In this document: positions 34,786 to 48,500 of the stretch, in pieces
How positions within the stretch are numbered: the first letter of the stretch is position 1
How the letters are laid out: each line of letters opens with the position of its first letter
Assembly (NCBI RefSeq): GCF_003945595.2
Contig: NW_024104532.1
Coordinates: 3,471,501 to 3,535,500, forward strand
Direction: 5' to 3'
Length of the DNA: 64,000 nt
DNA from: Pipra filicauda
Lineage: Eukaryota; Chordata; Aves; Passeriformes; Pipridae
Program-made: the position numbers and the translations under genes
The notes under the pieces: model-generated
Database searches by the model: none
Told to the model about the DNA's origin: nothing
Seen by the model: the letters and a program-made list of their open reading frames with translations, nothing else

Positions 34786-37700
34786 CGCAGGAGGGGACCC
34801 CACAGAGCACTGGGGGGATGTCTGGGCACCACAGTTGGCTGCTGCTTCCTCTCTGCCTTGGTGGCACAGGCCAGCACATCCTGTTGTCTGTTGGGACCAC
34901 AGAAATACTCATCCCACCACACAGCACATCCCAGCTGGATTCTGAAGCCACTTCTCCCACTCTGTGCTGGCTTTGGAAGTTGCCAGTGAAATAGAGGAAA
35001 AAACAAACTGATGCCACCCAATAAGAGAAAATTAACAATTTCCCCAAGGAGGCGGCTCAGAGGGGACCTGGCATTGTGTAGATAATAGGGAGAAACAAAT
35101 GGCAAACCATATTTTAGCCCATAACATCCATTTCAAGGCGGACCCAGCATTTACACTGGCTCACATCAACCTCCCTTTGGCACTTGGCAGTAAATAAGAA
35201 GCAACTGCAACAGCCCTGTGCTCTTTCCAATGCAGAACTGGATCACTATGTACTAGGGGAACTGTGCCACCCATTGCCAGTTAATCCAGCTTCAAGGGCC
35301 CTACGAGGAAGAACCCCTATGAAGTAATGAGAACCTTATACTAAACATGAGGCTCTTTCTAAAGGGGCATTCATATTCTGAGGGGAAGCAGGAAAACACA
35401 CATGGGACCACTAGAAGCTGCGTGCTGCCTGCTTGGTACTTTGAGTTCTATTTTCACATTTTTATAATTATCACATAATGCATAATGTGACACAAACCAG
35501 GAGACGTCAGCTCCGTGCAGAGCCAAACCGAGCACGGGCAGGCACTGCATGATCCCCACAGGGCCAGCCCAGCCCTGAGCTGCCCCTCCTGGCCCCATCC
35601 CAGGAACACCAGCCGTGCCCCCCTGCTCCCTGTGCCACCTTCACAGAGGCAGCACAGCCCTGCCTAGTGCAAAGCTGCTCCTGCCCCCACAACTGCTCTT
35701 GTCTGCAGAAGATAAACCCCTCAGACTGCTTCCAGTGGGTTTAAATGAGGAGTCAGAGCCTGCAGTGGGTCACAGCCTCTCTTGGACGTTCACCAGCCCA
35801 CAGAGCCAGGTTTCCAAGCCGGGCATGTGTGCTCTGAGCTCTCTGAACTGAGAAAGTCCAAACACAGTTGACCTTGAGGTGCCCTGTAGGGTCTGGCCAG
35901 CACCCTGTCCTGGCAGGACACCCATACCCTGATTTCATGCCTGTCTGCAGGGCACACCAGCCTTGTGAAATCCTCATGATGACAATTCTCCTTCTTGGAG
36001 ACATGGGATAAGGGAAGCTTATCACAAAAGCAATTTACAAAAGTTTTCAATCAGGCCTTCTGGCTCCCTCTCCTGAGGGTCCCTCCCCAGGGCACCCATC
36101 TGGCTCTACATTCCCCCTTTCAGGGATCTTCTGTTCTCCAGTCCCTCTCCCCACAGTCCCTCCTCCCAGTTCAGACACCATCCTTGGCAACCCCTTTGCT
36201 CTGCTGCAAGACAGGCCAGCAGCTTTCTCTGTGATCAGTGGTTTCCTTGAGATAGGGCAGATAACATGGGACTGGGACTTCATAAGTCCTGGGAGGTTTT
36301 CTGTGGGCTCATGACAGAGGATGAAGGCTCCCACTCTATGGATTACCTGTGGTCTGCTCCTCCCCAGTCTGATGAGGCACCTGCTTTGGCTCCAGCATCC
36401 TGACACAGGCACATTTCTATTGTCAGGTTCACTCATACAACAGTTTTTTCTTATTAAAGGACATACATATGTTTTTCATCCTCACACTTGATCACAAGAA
36501 GTCAACCTTTGCTCAGCTGTCAGAACCAGTTGGCTGAACCTCCCTCTGTAAAAGCAAAGCCTGCAGCAGTGTGCACTCGAGTTTAGCCATGACTGGCACA
36601 AGGCAGTAACACTGAGAGATTTTTGCAGCAGATCATGTTGAGAAGAACAGAAATTATCTCAAAGAGAGCTTTCCCTGTATGAAAATATGTTGGTTTCTTC
36701 AGAATCAAAAGGTTTTTTCTCCCTCCTCACCCTGACCTGCAAGACACTTTCCCAAGCCAGACAAATTTAGAGTGCCCTAGTGCTGTGGAGCAAGGATGAA
36801 CAAGAGAGAGGAATAAAACATCTTTTTTCCCTCCTGTAGGAAAGTATTATCCAAGCAACCAGCTGCACTGGTGGGGGGGGGGGGCTCTTCCAGAAGCACT
36901 GGCATGCTCTGCTGTTCCTAGACTAAATAGATTGTTGGGCTTCTCCATCCAATACTGCTTTACAGGAAAGCTGTACAAAGTAAATATATTCCTTCCAAGG
37001 CCAACCCCCTTCTTGTGCCAACTCCCAGCTCAGAGCAGATGTCCGTGGTTGGGCTGCAAAGCCCCCGAGGAGCAGGGGGTCTGCACTGCCCAGGTGTCCC
37101 CAGCTGTGCGGGCTGGGGGCAGCTGGAGGGGGCTGGTGGTGTCAGACAGCAGCACAGCAACGAACTGAGAACCACCAGAGGAAATTCCTCGCCGAGGATA
37201 TGGGAGTACAACCCACACACAGTCAGGGGCATTTCAGTCACTTAGTGTGAAGCCAAAGAGTTGCTGCGTAACCTTGGGTAAGTGGCTTAAATTTTGAAGA
37301 GGCAGAGCGGAGCAGCACAGCAGGTCTGAAGAAAACTGCTCTGTTACCGGCTCTGGGAGGGAGTGTCCTTTGTCAGAAAGAGAAAGAAAATGTGATGTAT
37401 TGTTAGAGATACGTTAGAGAAAGAAATGGGATTCAGCACTGCTAAGGTTGTTTCTAAGCCTGATGCAGGAAAAAACTCAGGACTGAGTAAGGACCCCTCC
37501 TCCTGCACCATGGGTTCCTAAGCTTCACTTCAGAACTCCTCTTGCAGTTCCTCCACCACAGTGACCATGAAGTGCTGGGCACTGTCCAGAGATGCAGCAT
37601 AAACACCAAAGGACCAGTCTCTCACTTCAGGGAACCCAAGATTTCATGTGATGCCAAGTGGGGAGTGAATTATAAGAAATCCATCATGATGCAGATAAAG

Positions 37701-40700
37701 CAAGAGGATAGTTCTTTCACAGGGCATATACAAAGGAAAAAAGCCAGTAGTCTGTACACCCATCTCTTTTTTGCTGCTTTTAAGAAACTTGCAGCGTCAG
37801 GCAAAATTGGAGCTTTAACCCCACAGCAATGAAATTGCCTTTAAAAAAAAAATTCTGCCTGCATCTGAACTCTGCCTGCATCTGGTGGCTGAGAATGCTG
37901 CCAAGACCTTAACCCTCTGATATTAACAGAAAGAGATATTGATGAGCGTCCCTCCGGCGAAGGAAACCAAATGGTGTTTTTAACTTTAGTGGATTCTTTA
38001 CAGATTTTCAATTCCTTAGCAAGGCTGTTGCTCCAGACTGGGATGTAATTGAGATGCATTATCCACTCGCTCAAAAACTTTCCCAGGAACACATGTGTGC
38101 ACACACAGACCGTGCATTCAGCTATAAATACATACCGTACCTGCACAGGCATTAAGCTGCTGTTCATGGGCTGTCTGGAGGTTTCTGCTGCCAGCTCGGC
38201 TGCTCAGTCAGTCGGGGCACTCAGCACTCCCAGCTCAACGTGACAAACGCAGCAAACACAGAAACCCAGCTCATCACTGCTGGGTATCTGACCACAGCCA
38301 CAAAGAGGGTCTTTTAAGGACCGGTTCTCATGAAAGACAAGGATTCTGGGTCTTTTCACCCCAAAAGGGATGTTGAATCTCTTTAGCTCTTCTACAGACC
38401 AGGGCAGCAACTTGCTGATAAACCACTCACCCCACCTCTTCATCCTGTGCTGTGTCCTCACTGGAACAAACCACCATCTGTGCCCAGCACGGCGGAAAAT
38501 CTCCCTCCAAAATCTTCCAACCTCCTTTATTATATTAATCTTGACAAAAAGCCAAATTCCATCAGAATAGACTGATCCTATTCATAGCATAGCATCTATT
38601 GGGATGAAGAAAGCATGTCCTTGAAGGATTTCAATGGCATAAGGACCTGAAGCCATACCATTGATTTCAACGTAATATTAAAGAACAACTCTAGTCTTTC
38701 TTTTAGCCTGGGAGTATGAATGGCTTGCATTACAGGTCTTTAGTGAGAGGCAGAGGGAGGTGTAAACCCACCGTTTTAGAGTCCTACATGAAGCTAAGAA
38801 AAATCATATCCTCCTCTTATGAAAAACAGAATGAAACAAGATATGCTATCTCAGAGGGAATGATTCATCAATGAATCCTGAAGCACTTTAGGAGAGTTAA
38901 GCGTGTACACCAACAGCATCCACTCTGTCCACCTGCAGCAGGGAGAATTAATACACAGAAAGGGAAACTGAGGCACAAAAATCTTATGATTAGTGTCTGA
39001 AAACAATCCTGTAACCAAACCAGTATGGCAACCTACCCACTCCAAAAACACAGACCTACCCCAGTGCAAAAACACAGACCTGCCTCACTTCAACTTCACG
39101 GCGGATTTCCCTCAGCCTTGAGCACGATGGAGCCTGTGGGACACAGCTGAGCAATTCAGACCATATACCCCAGAGGGCAATAATACTTCTACCCATTAAT
39201 TAGGTACATTTGTTACTGGAAATGATGGTAAAGTGATTCAAGTTGGTGAAATAACAAAATAAAACCTCCGAAATCAAGAGCTGCTTGCCCAACCCTCACT
39301 TCTGCAGCGTGAGCACTGCAGATGCTGTGTCTGGTGGTCTGGCAAAGGTCAGGTCTGTGGTGAAATGCCCCTTCCCATACCAAAGCCCAATGTCATCATC
39401 ACAGCCTGAAGGGAGTGGGAGTACGGACAGTCTGACTTGAACCAAGCTTTGGAAACCTGAGAAGACTGCACAGGATTAGTCAGAGGGAACACAAAACCCA
39501 AAAGCCACAATTACCAGCCAAGCAGCAGCCACTCTGCCCAAACTGCTCCCAGCCATCCCAGCATTGCATCTGTGGGAAAAGCCAAGTGGAGAGTGCCTGA
39601 TCCCTCCAGCAACACCAAAGGCAGCTCCTGGCTGACTCTGCCCAGGGAAAGGAATACAAGTTTTCAGCGCTGGCATCTCTTGAAAAAGGTGTCAGGAAGC
39701 CCACGGGGTGGGCAGTGGAGCGAGGGGGGTCTGGCATACACAGATTTAAAAAGCCTTAGTGAAGGGGAAGGGAAACCACCCCACGTCTGTGCCTATTCCT
39801 GGATATTAAAGAGCCTTTTAGGCATCTGAGATATTAGGGATCACACTCACTTGATGCACAAGAGATGCTTTGAAATGGTTACAGCCTTTTTATTCACAGA
39901 AACTCCCTCTGAGTTGCCTTTTCTTCTCTTTGGGCAGAAGTTTATACCAAGGTTTTATTTGGCTTCAGGGCAAACATGATGCTTTGCAGGAAAGCACTGT
40001 CAAACAGACCCCTCTCCTAGACAAGTAATTATGAGAACAAACAGCTCCTTCTTAACCCACAGGGGAGTCTGCCAACCCCTCTCTCTGCTATTCTCGGCTT
40101 CCTGGCTTAGAAAGGGTTACGTGAAATCTAAATGAGTGGCTTGTCCTCCTTGGGCGGGTTGGGAAACTGTACAGATTTCAGCTGGCAGAGCTGAGCTGTG
40201 CTGTGGGTACTCACTGCAGGTTACCCTGTAATGGTAACAGGAGACATCCTACACCTTCCCAAACAGGACTCAGGCAAGTGCAAAGTGGTGTTGCAGCACT
40301 GTAGGGTGGGTTTAGAAGTGTCAGGTGCTCTCCAAAAAATACAAGGCAGTTCCTGCCCTAAAGACCCTACAGACTAAATGCAAGGTGATGCTACAGGCAA
40401 AGATAAATGTGCAGGCATTTTTTTAAGTAGTAGGATAAACATCTGGATAGGATGCTGTGAGTTAGAGGGCCATTATGATGGATGACAGAACTGGGTGCAG
40501 TGGTCAGAGCACAGGGAAGTCCTGAAAGCAGGATCAGCAGCTCTCCAGGGCTCTGTGGTGGTCTGAGTGCAATTCAAGGAACTAATTTCCAGCTGAGATG
40601 TCTAAACACAACTCCTAACTTTAGTATTGACTAAGTGCAACATTTTAGATTTGCTGCGAAATCTCTGTATTTTCCACTTTGTTTCATAAATCCGTATGGA

Positions 40701-42480
40701 GCTTCCCTAATGCTTCAGTTTTAACTGCAGTTCTACTATTGTCTTTGTCAAACAGACATTTTTATCTCACCTGAGAACAGCCAGTGTAGGTCAAAATTCA
40801 CCGTTTTAGTACTAAAACAGAAAGTGTTTGCAGCTCCACAAATCCAGGGAAGGAAAACCAGAACCAGCACACAAGATGTCACAGCCTTACATTTAAGACG
40901 GAATAAAACTTCACAAAGTAAGAGGATTTCAAAAAAGGATCAAGCACTAGTTATGAGTGGTGTAAATGAAGTGAAGGCAGAAATAATATGTAATTTGCTG
41001 TCAGTGAAATTATTAGAATCTGGCCTTTCACTTTTATTGGTGAGACAGTGCAAAAATGTGCTGGTGTTCAAAGAGGACATCCTAGATTCAGTAGGAAAAG
41101 AATAAATCACAGAGCAGCCATTCATTAAAGGAGTTAAAAGTCTTCCCCAGAGCTGTATGACTCCTTAGAGAGCAACTGATCACATGTTCTCAGAGGTATC
41201 TGATGAATTCTCTATTTCTGGGCACTTCCCTTTCTAACTCTGCTACCTGGAATGCCCTTTTTCCCTGACGAGAAAAAACACATCCATAAAGCTGAGCACT
41301 GAGAGAGAATGGATGAAAAAAAGAGGGTTTATTTCAGGGAAGCATCCAACAGTTCAGCTGTTCCTCATAATGCACCTCAACTAATAGGACTTCACCTAAC
41401 CCTACCTTTATACATGCCTGGACTGTTCCTCACAGGAGCACTAGGATACCTGTCCTGTTCCAGCAATAGCCATCAGCTTCATATGTTTTAAATTTGATGT
41501 GCCTCAGGAGACTTTTCTGGGATTTCCAGTCGGTCTTACAGAATAAATCAAGATTCTCTCTTCCTTGTTACCTCTGAGGCTTCTCAGAGAGCATCCCTGT
41601 CTGTATCCTCTGGGGCAGAACAGCACAAGTTGAAAAAATATGAGCAAAGACAGGACCACCTTCAATTAAAGGTATTGCAGACAGATAACAGGACAAAAGG
41701 GTGGAGGGAAGTGAGGGAGAGGGGTAGCATCCTATGTTCTACTTGATGCCTTGCCAAACAACAGGAATGCTCAGAAAGATATGCCTTTTGATCCTACTCT
41801 TGATCAGAATAAAACTGATATCCAGCCTTGGAAAGAGGACAGTATCAAAAAAAACACGAATCAAGGCTATTGTCTTCACATTTGCTTACTGAACTAGAAA
41901 TGCACAGGCCCTATTCCTAGAAAAAAGGGGAGATCACTCCTCTTTCTTTGTGTGAAAATAGTGTGAGAATGGGGGAGAAATCCTTCAACCTTTCAAGAAG
42001 TGTTTTGCAAATGACCTCTCTGACTGAGAAGCTCTGGATGAGTAAATATTACTAATAATATCCCTGGATTGTCCAGAAGAAAATGAAGAAGTGGGAGGAC
42101 AAAACGAATCCTTGTGTTGAAATCATGGAATGGTTCCTCATGTGCCTTGCAGTCCAACAGACATCTCAGCACACACACAGCACCCAGACCAACACTCCTG
42201 CTCTCCATTTTCTTTCTGACGAAACCATCCATGGGCAGGGAAGCAGGATGGATCCAGGAGAAGGATGGAGGGGTACACCAGCCATACATCCCATCTCCAT
42301 TACTGGACAGAGTTTGTTGCATGAAAGAAACAAGAACACATTTCACTGGTGCAATCAAAAAAAATCATTGGCCTCACTGGGACCTAACATTGGTGCTATT
42401 ATGATGTTGGGGTGAGAAGTGTCTATTTATCCTCCTTTCATTTCTTGTTGAAAAGCACAGCCCGTGTCAGAGCTGAGGAG
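34786..42480. other. Intergenic, no gene or CR1 seen
   Basis: Nearly 8 kb with neither recognisable exons nor CR1 copies. Small features are a G12 run at 36873-36884, a 17-bp two-copy repeat at 37854-37884 and a poor CTCF-like core near 39171. Confidence 0.5.
36873..36884 (+). repeat. G12 homopolymer
   Basis: Twelve consecutive Gs in otherwise mixed sequence. Prone to sequencing-length error. Confidence 0.9.
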
Positions 42481-42725
42481 AGCTGCAGCACAGAGGAGAC
42501 ATTATTCTCAGCTTTGGATTAAGATCAGTATTTTAATGAAAGCACTTATTAGCCCCAGCTGGGGCTCAATTTTCCAGTGAGTTGGGAAAAAAAAATATAT
42601 TGCCCTGGCCATTCTGCTCTGGGGATTGCACCGAGACATCTGAGAGTATCAATTACTGATCATAATACTCTATTGGAAACGAACAGCTGGGGAAAAGCCG
42701 CTGGCTGGAAACGACTGGATTGCTT
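42481..42725. promoter_or_regulatory. Candidate conserved non-coding element
   Basis: A complex, non-repetitive block with a 16-bp perfect palindrome centred on CAGCTG (42551-42566) and TAAT/ATTA-type homeobox cores (CAATTACTGATCATAAT near 42650). It also has CpG-containing motifs outside any island, such as GAAACGAACAGC and GGAAACGACTGG. No coding potential. Called from appearance only. Confidence 0.35.
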
Positions 42726-44105
42726 TACATTTTAAAGTATAGTTCTTGGCTATATGGTGTCCATTTTTTTCCAACTCTGGGATCCTGACTGCTCTCAATG
42801 GACTGCAGTAGCCTTGCCCTTGCCACCTTCTCACACCAGTGCCCCCTCACCGCCCATCAGAGCAGGCTCAGTTCTCTGCAGAGACAGTACTTGGTCTTGG
42901 GTTGCCCAAAGTGTGGAGCGTGGCCTCAGAGGTCCTCCTATGGGTTGTGCATATTGATAAGAGCCTCCTAAACCCTCCACCTCCAGAAGAGAGATGTTCC
43001 TTGTATTCTGTCTCCCAAATGGCCTCTGGGCCATTCATGTGCCAACACATATGGCTGCCCACGGAAGTGGGAGATGTGTCAGTTCAATTCCTGACTTTAG
43101 ACCCCTCCCAGAGCCTTAACTCTGAATTCCCAAGCATCCTGTACTGCCTGGGGAGGAGGGATGCTTGCCCACGGATTAAAAACAATTTTATGCTGCCTAA
43201 CTCTGCTGCAGCCTGGCACTCCCTGCCCTGACAGCATCCTCGCACTCTGATGGGAGAGTGTCCTGTCCCCCAGGCAGGGCAAGGGCAACAAAGGGAACTG
43301 TCATGTCAATAACTTGGCTTTGACAAAATTGCTGTGTGGGAAGAGGAGCATACAGGTCTCCTCCTTCCTCCTGCAGTTATGGGATGGAGGAATGACTATG
43401 TGGACACGAGGTTATTCCTGGAGAACACAGATGCTCACATCCCCTCTTGGAATGTTTGTACCGTCTGGTGACTTAGGCACACAGGCCCCATCAAAACAGG
43501 CTTAGGAAGGTTTGTAACTTAATGCAGGGATAGAAGGAAGGTGAGTAAGCAACAATGTAGGGGGCAATGGCACAGAGGTGTCTGCACTTCCTTGTACCTC
43601 CAGAGGAAGACAGACCCTGAGCTGGAAGCTTGCAGTGTGAAGTAAAAGTTAATTCCACCTCAACACTTTATACAAAAACTGATTCAAAAATGGATGAAAT
43701 CAGAGCAGAGCTGGAGGAAGATGTTATTTCAAAGTCAAACCTCATAGAATGCACAAGAGTTTCACAATGAGGAGCAGAGCCCTGCCTGGTTCAGCAGGGC
43801 AGGTTGGGGGACGTGCATGCGTGACGTTACACTTGCAAAGGAACTGGCACAGGGGCAGAGTGACCACAGCAGTGGGTGTGTGCAGAGCCACCAGCTTCTC
43901 CCTCGTGGCCCCCAAGGGTGGAGGAGGTGGCAGCACTTCCCTAGTGCCCCAAGGGTTTGAGCAAGGGGTGGAGGGAGAGACACTCACAGATGTGTGCCAG
44001 CAGTTTCTGGAAGAGTTTAAAGCTGTCTTCACGTGAACAGCTGCACTGAACTGTAATGGATGGTCACTCCCAAAGGCAAACTGTAAATTTACCAACAGAA
44101 CAGGC

Positions 44106-44147
44106 TCTGTGTGTCTGTGTGTGTGTGTCTGTGTGTCTGTGTGTGTA
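44106..44147. repeat. Interrupted (TG)n microsatellite
   Basis: About 42 bases of TG repeats broken by regular TC steps. Expected to be length-polymorphic. Confidence 0.9.
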
Positions 44148-44952
44148 CCACACATTTTCCTGGGGCTGGGGGCTGCGTCAGGGACAGGGGAGACAGGAGG
44201 GAACCCCACTCCAGCAGTTGCCAGATTGAAAGCTTCACATTCTTTCAGCAGTAGTGGCTGGAGTTATTTTTCTCCACTTGGAATTTCAGATCTGGGTGGA
44301 TTCTATCAGAATATCAAATCAATAAAATGCTCTGTCTGGGAACCTGGTCTCTAAATTCCACAGAAAAAACCCTCAGACTTCAGGAGCTTGTCCCCAGCTA
44401 GCTAGGGATCAGGTAGCTCAGGAGTTTGACAATGAACCAAAAGAAATCACAGGCATGTTTGCCTTGAGAATTGTCCTACTGCCTGAGGTTTGATTAACTT
44501 TTTTATTCCCCTCATCATCCCCACAACCAGTTCATCCTATAGCTGAACTGAGAGCCTGATTCTCTGGAGGGAACAGAAGAGAATATGGATGAAAACCAAA
44601 CCTTGAATGATTTTCCCACCATTTAAAAGAGTAAAAAATCCTCACTGCTGGCCCTACACTATTTTCACAGCCCTGTGATAACACAGGGCTGGAGAGGCAC
44701 CTGTTCAGATCCAAACCCCAGCCAGTCTGACATGATACATTCCATCTCCCACAAGCACCCTCCAGCCGGGGACACAGTGCTCACAGCTGCTCTGAGCCCA
44801 CAGGCAGATGCTAATCCTCATCTGGTGGAAACAGGCAAGGAACACCTGAAAAGAAACCGAGCCCGAGCATCACACAGACCAGCCATTCAGCTCAGGCCAG
44901 TCCCATTAGATTTGGTTGACAAAAGAATCCAACGTGCACATTTATAATTTGC

Positions 44953-44953
<1 letters not shown>

Positions 44954-44984
<31 letters not shown>
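44954..44984 (+). repeat. A31 homopolymer
   Basis: Thirty-one As followed by GC and a further A run. No AATAAA within the preceding 40 bases and no recognisable retrocopy upstream, so its origin is open. Confidence 0.85.
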
Positions 44985-44985
<1 letters not shown>

Positions 44986-45100
44986 CAAAAAAAAATTGGG
45001 AAGCAAAGCTTTCCCTTCTGAATGGAGAGTTTCTGTGGCCCAGCCTCCCTCCTCGTCAGCAGACAGGGTGGAATTCCCAGGCTACGGGGGAGCTCTCCTG

Positions 45101-45565
45101 GCGCTGATCATGTTCTTAAAGGCATGTTCCCAATCAAGAAGGCTGGGATGAGGCATAATAATTGCATAGGCTTCCTGAGAACTGGCTTAATATCCCTCAA
45201 GACTGATTTAACCTAGTTTTTCATTCTGCTTTCACATCAAAAAATAAAGATCTGTCTATATCTTGATATACTGCAAATCAGGAAATGGAGGCGTATGGTA
45301 TATCTCATCCTCCCCTGCCTGGAGCTCTCCGAGGCACGTTGCCAAGGCACAGCCGCCTTGGCTTTTGCAGACACTTCCATTGTGTCAGCAAAGCTGTGCT
45401 GATTAACGCTGGTGAGAAAGAGAAACTAGTGGCCTGTTAAAGGTCTGAGAGTCAGGAGCCATCTAATCCTGGGCTGGCACGTCCTTGAAATCCCTGGGTA
45501 ATAATTAGCGTCATTACCAGCCTACATTACACACCTATTGATCTGTAAAGACAAATGAGGATGGA
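45101..45565. promoter_or_regulatory. Candidate conserved non-coding element
   Basis: A complex block with homeobox-type cores (GATTAACGC at about 45400; GGTAATAATTAGCGTCATTA near 45500) and a perfect 8-bp inverted repeat GCCAAGGC/GCCTTGGC at 45341-45362. It lacks repeats and coding features. Its appearance is typical of vertebrate developmental enhancers, but conservation cannot be shown from one sequence. Confidence 0.35.
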
Positions 45566-48500
45566 AAGTTTTGTAGGCCCCTGGCCATAGCTGGTTGTAA
45601 TGATCATTAACACAAGAATACTGGAAAATGTGCCTGTGTTATTGGACAAGTGCCAATCTTGTACTTACCTTTGGAGCCTCTGGAGCATCTTGGGGCAGTC
45701 CTGAAATCCAGAGGTGCATGCTGGCATTTCCCTTTCCAGCTGAGCTCAGGCTGTTGACCTTCTGGCAGGTGATCCCAAGAGGTGCTGGGAGAGACTCCAG
45801 ACATGTGCTGCCACTGCTTGTTCAGCTGAGAGAAACACAGAGAGGTTGTCAGCTCCACGTCAGCCAGAGGACCTGCCTGCAGCAGATCCCCACCCTGCTG
45901 AGGGCAATTAAAAGCAGAGGGCAGACCCACGGCTCCATCCCAGGGGACCAGCTGGGTAAATCCCAGGGAGCACCCCAAGATAAATAATGCAGTCTGGCCC
46001 CAAAGCCACAGCAATGTGGATGCAGACACACTAGTGTGGCTGGCTTGTAGGAACACTGGGCTTTTCTGTTCCCCAAGAGCAGGGTGAGCCTTTCCTGCAG
46101 GGATGGCCATCAGTCCCTGCTTTGACATTAGTACAGACCTTGCTGGACCGGTGTCAGAAGTGAGCTGGCTGTGTAAAGTTATCTTTAGCCTGTCCTACAC
46201 ATGATAATAGAAAGACTGTAATTGTAACTGGCCTTTTTCATTACAAGTGCTTTTAATCCTGTAATAAATGGATGTTCTACAGACCAAGACACGGTTATTT
46301 TATGTTGAATGTTGCAAGTTTGGACTCACAACTCCAGCTTTAAAAATATAGATCTCTAATAGTTCAGTAAAAAGCTGCTCTGAGGTCTGTAATAACAGAT
46401 ACCTTAGAACTGGGCAGCAAATGTACCCCAAACCCAACACAGCATCATCATCACAGTACAAGATATTGTGAGGCTGAGCTCCATTGCTAAGCTGGCTCAG
46501 CATAGCAGACCCCTCTGTGTGACAACTGGGGAAGGCATGTTTGATGCCACATGTTTGTGATACAACAGGGCATTTGCAAAGCCCAAAATGTAAATTTTGT
46601 CCTAAAAAAAAAAAAAAAAAGTGGCAGATGAATTAAATTTTGGGATGTAGTGTCATGAATATGAATTGCTCTGAGCCATCCTGGTGAATATTAATGCTCC
46701 TTGGTCAAGCACGATCCCATACAAAGCCACACCTTGTCTGGCTCAAGTAGCCATGCGAGCCCTGAACTCCCCTTGGCTCCCTTAGATCCGAGGTAGGAAG
46801 AAACAATAGTCCCTTAAAACACTTGGGACCAATTCCCAGGTTTCTTACTCACTCTGAGCTCAGTCCTTACTCTTGCTGTGGCAGCAGCAGCTTTACCTGA
46901 GCTCACAGCCCCAGTATCCAGGCTCTGACAGCTTTAGAGGCCACTGTCTCCAGCAAGAAACCAGCTCCAAGTCCAGCAACTTCACTTAATTTTGCTGGAA
47001 TAGTTGTGTGCTCTGTGATGCAGGGCTGCATCCCACTGCCCACGACAGCTCACACAAGGACAGGGAAGATGGAACAGGCAGTTCCCATCAGTCCCTTAAG
47101 CCGATTTGGGTGAACACAAGCTTTGCTACAGAAACTCTACAGGCCACATTTTTGGCAGATCCTGGGCTATATAAACAAATAGGAAACATGACCTGAGCTC
47201 CCATAAATTTCCTGAAAATCTTTAATGACTCTAAAGGCTTAATAAAGTGTTTCACAGCAGAGGCAGCAGCCAGTAATTACGGGCTTGGAATCTGTGAAGC
47301 TGCAAGCCGAGGTCCAGCTCAGTGATTGAAAATGCAAGCAGTAATAACAGCTCTTTCAGAGCACAACACAGCTCTTTTGCCATCATATACCCGACTTTGT
47401 GAGCTGGTGCATCGCCAGCCAAGCATGTTGTCAGCAGAAGCTTTAATCAAAGGGCAAAATACATTAAATATAGAGACTAGTTCTTGCTGATGGAGTTGCA
47501 AAGCATTGTGAAAGTGTAAACTGTGTGCTGGAAGACCATGATTTAGCAAAAATTATAAAGGAGCAGCTACAGGCCCTAAAAGCCAGTCTTTTACTGGAAG
47601 TAGGACGTGCAGGAAAGTTTGGGACCTGCCATCGTATGGGAGGGTTGTCACTGCTGTACCCTGCTCCCAGAATCCATACACAGGGATGAATGCACCACAT
47701 CTGCATGCAGGTGGATGCACATTAAGTGAAGCAGGTTTAAAAGAAGGGAAAGAGAGAGAGGGGTCACAGGCCTCCCTCCAGGTTCAAGGGGAGCCACTGT
47801 CTCTCACTGGTTATTCCAATCATCACGGGTCTGGGAAAGACATTCCCATAGGAAAACACAGCCTCACACACTGCTTGGAAAGGCTGCCAGTCCCAAGCTA
47901 CTCATCTATCACATTGCTCTGACTGCGTTTACAATGTTTTTCATCAGCACTTTGGCCATCTTTTCACTCTTATACATGGTTCTTTTAGCAAAGCCCCTCT
48001 TTAAAGCCAACTGACAGGTTTCAAAAGCAAGCAAGCCTGTTAGTTTTTCCTTTTGCCTGTCATTACACAAGAGTAGGGCTTGAGATCCAAGTTTCTATTA
48101 AAAAGAGGACTAAATTAAGCTCTTGCACGATGTCTCTAGAGATGCATCAGTCAGTGCTTTCTTACACATTCCTTTCACAGTAACAGGAAAGTTTGTATAC
48201 CAACCCAACTGCAGCTATTCAACTGTCAACCCCCCCCATACATCAATCCACAAAAGAGCAACCAAACTCCTTTGAAACTTCTGCAGTGAGGCAGTAGAGA
48301 AGAATTTGATGTTTAATGCTTTAATCATAAAGTTGAAGGCCTCCACTGATCCATATTACTGATGGCTGCAGGAGAGCTCGCACCACACACGGGTGAAGTA
48401 GAAAAGTCAAGAGAAAGGGAACGTCAAGGAAACAGAACTGAAAGGCACAGTGAGCCCTATACTTCCAAACATTTTGTTAGACTCCTTCTGGCAAGCATGC

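Larger units (their letters stand above)
42726..45100. other. Intergenic, no gene seen
   Basis: Contains a (TG)n microsatellite at 44106-44147 interrupted by TCTG, and an A31 tract at 44954-44984. No exon recognised. Confidence 0.5.

Noticed and set aside
44900..44984. Processed pseudogene ending in A31
   Set aside because: No AATAAA or mRNA-like sequence immediately before the A tract.
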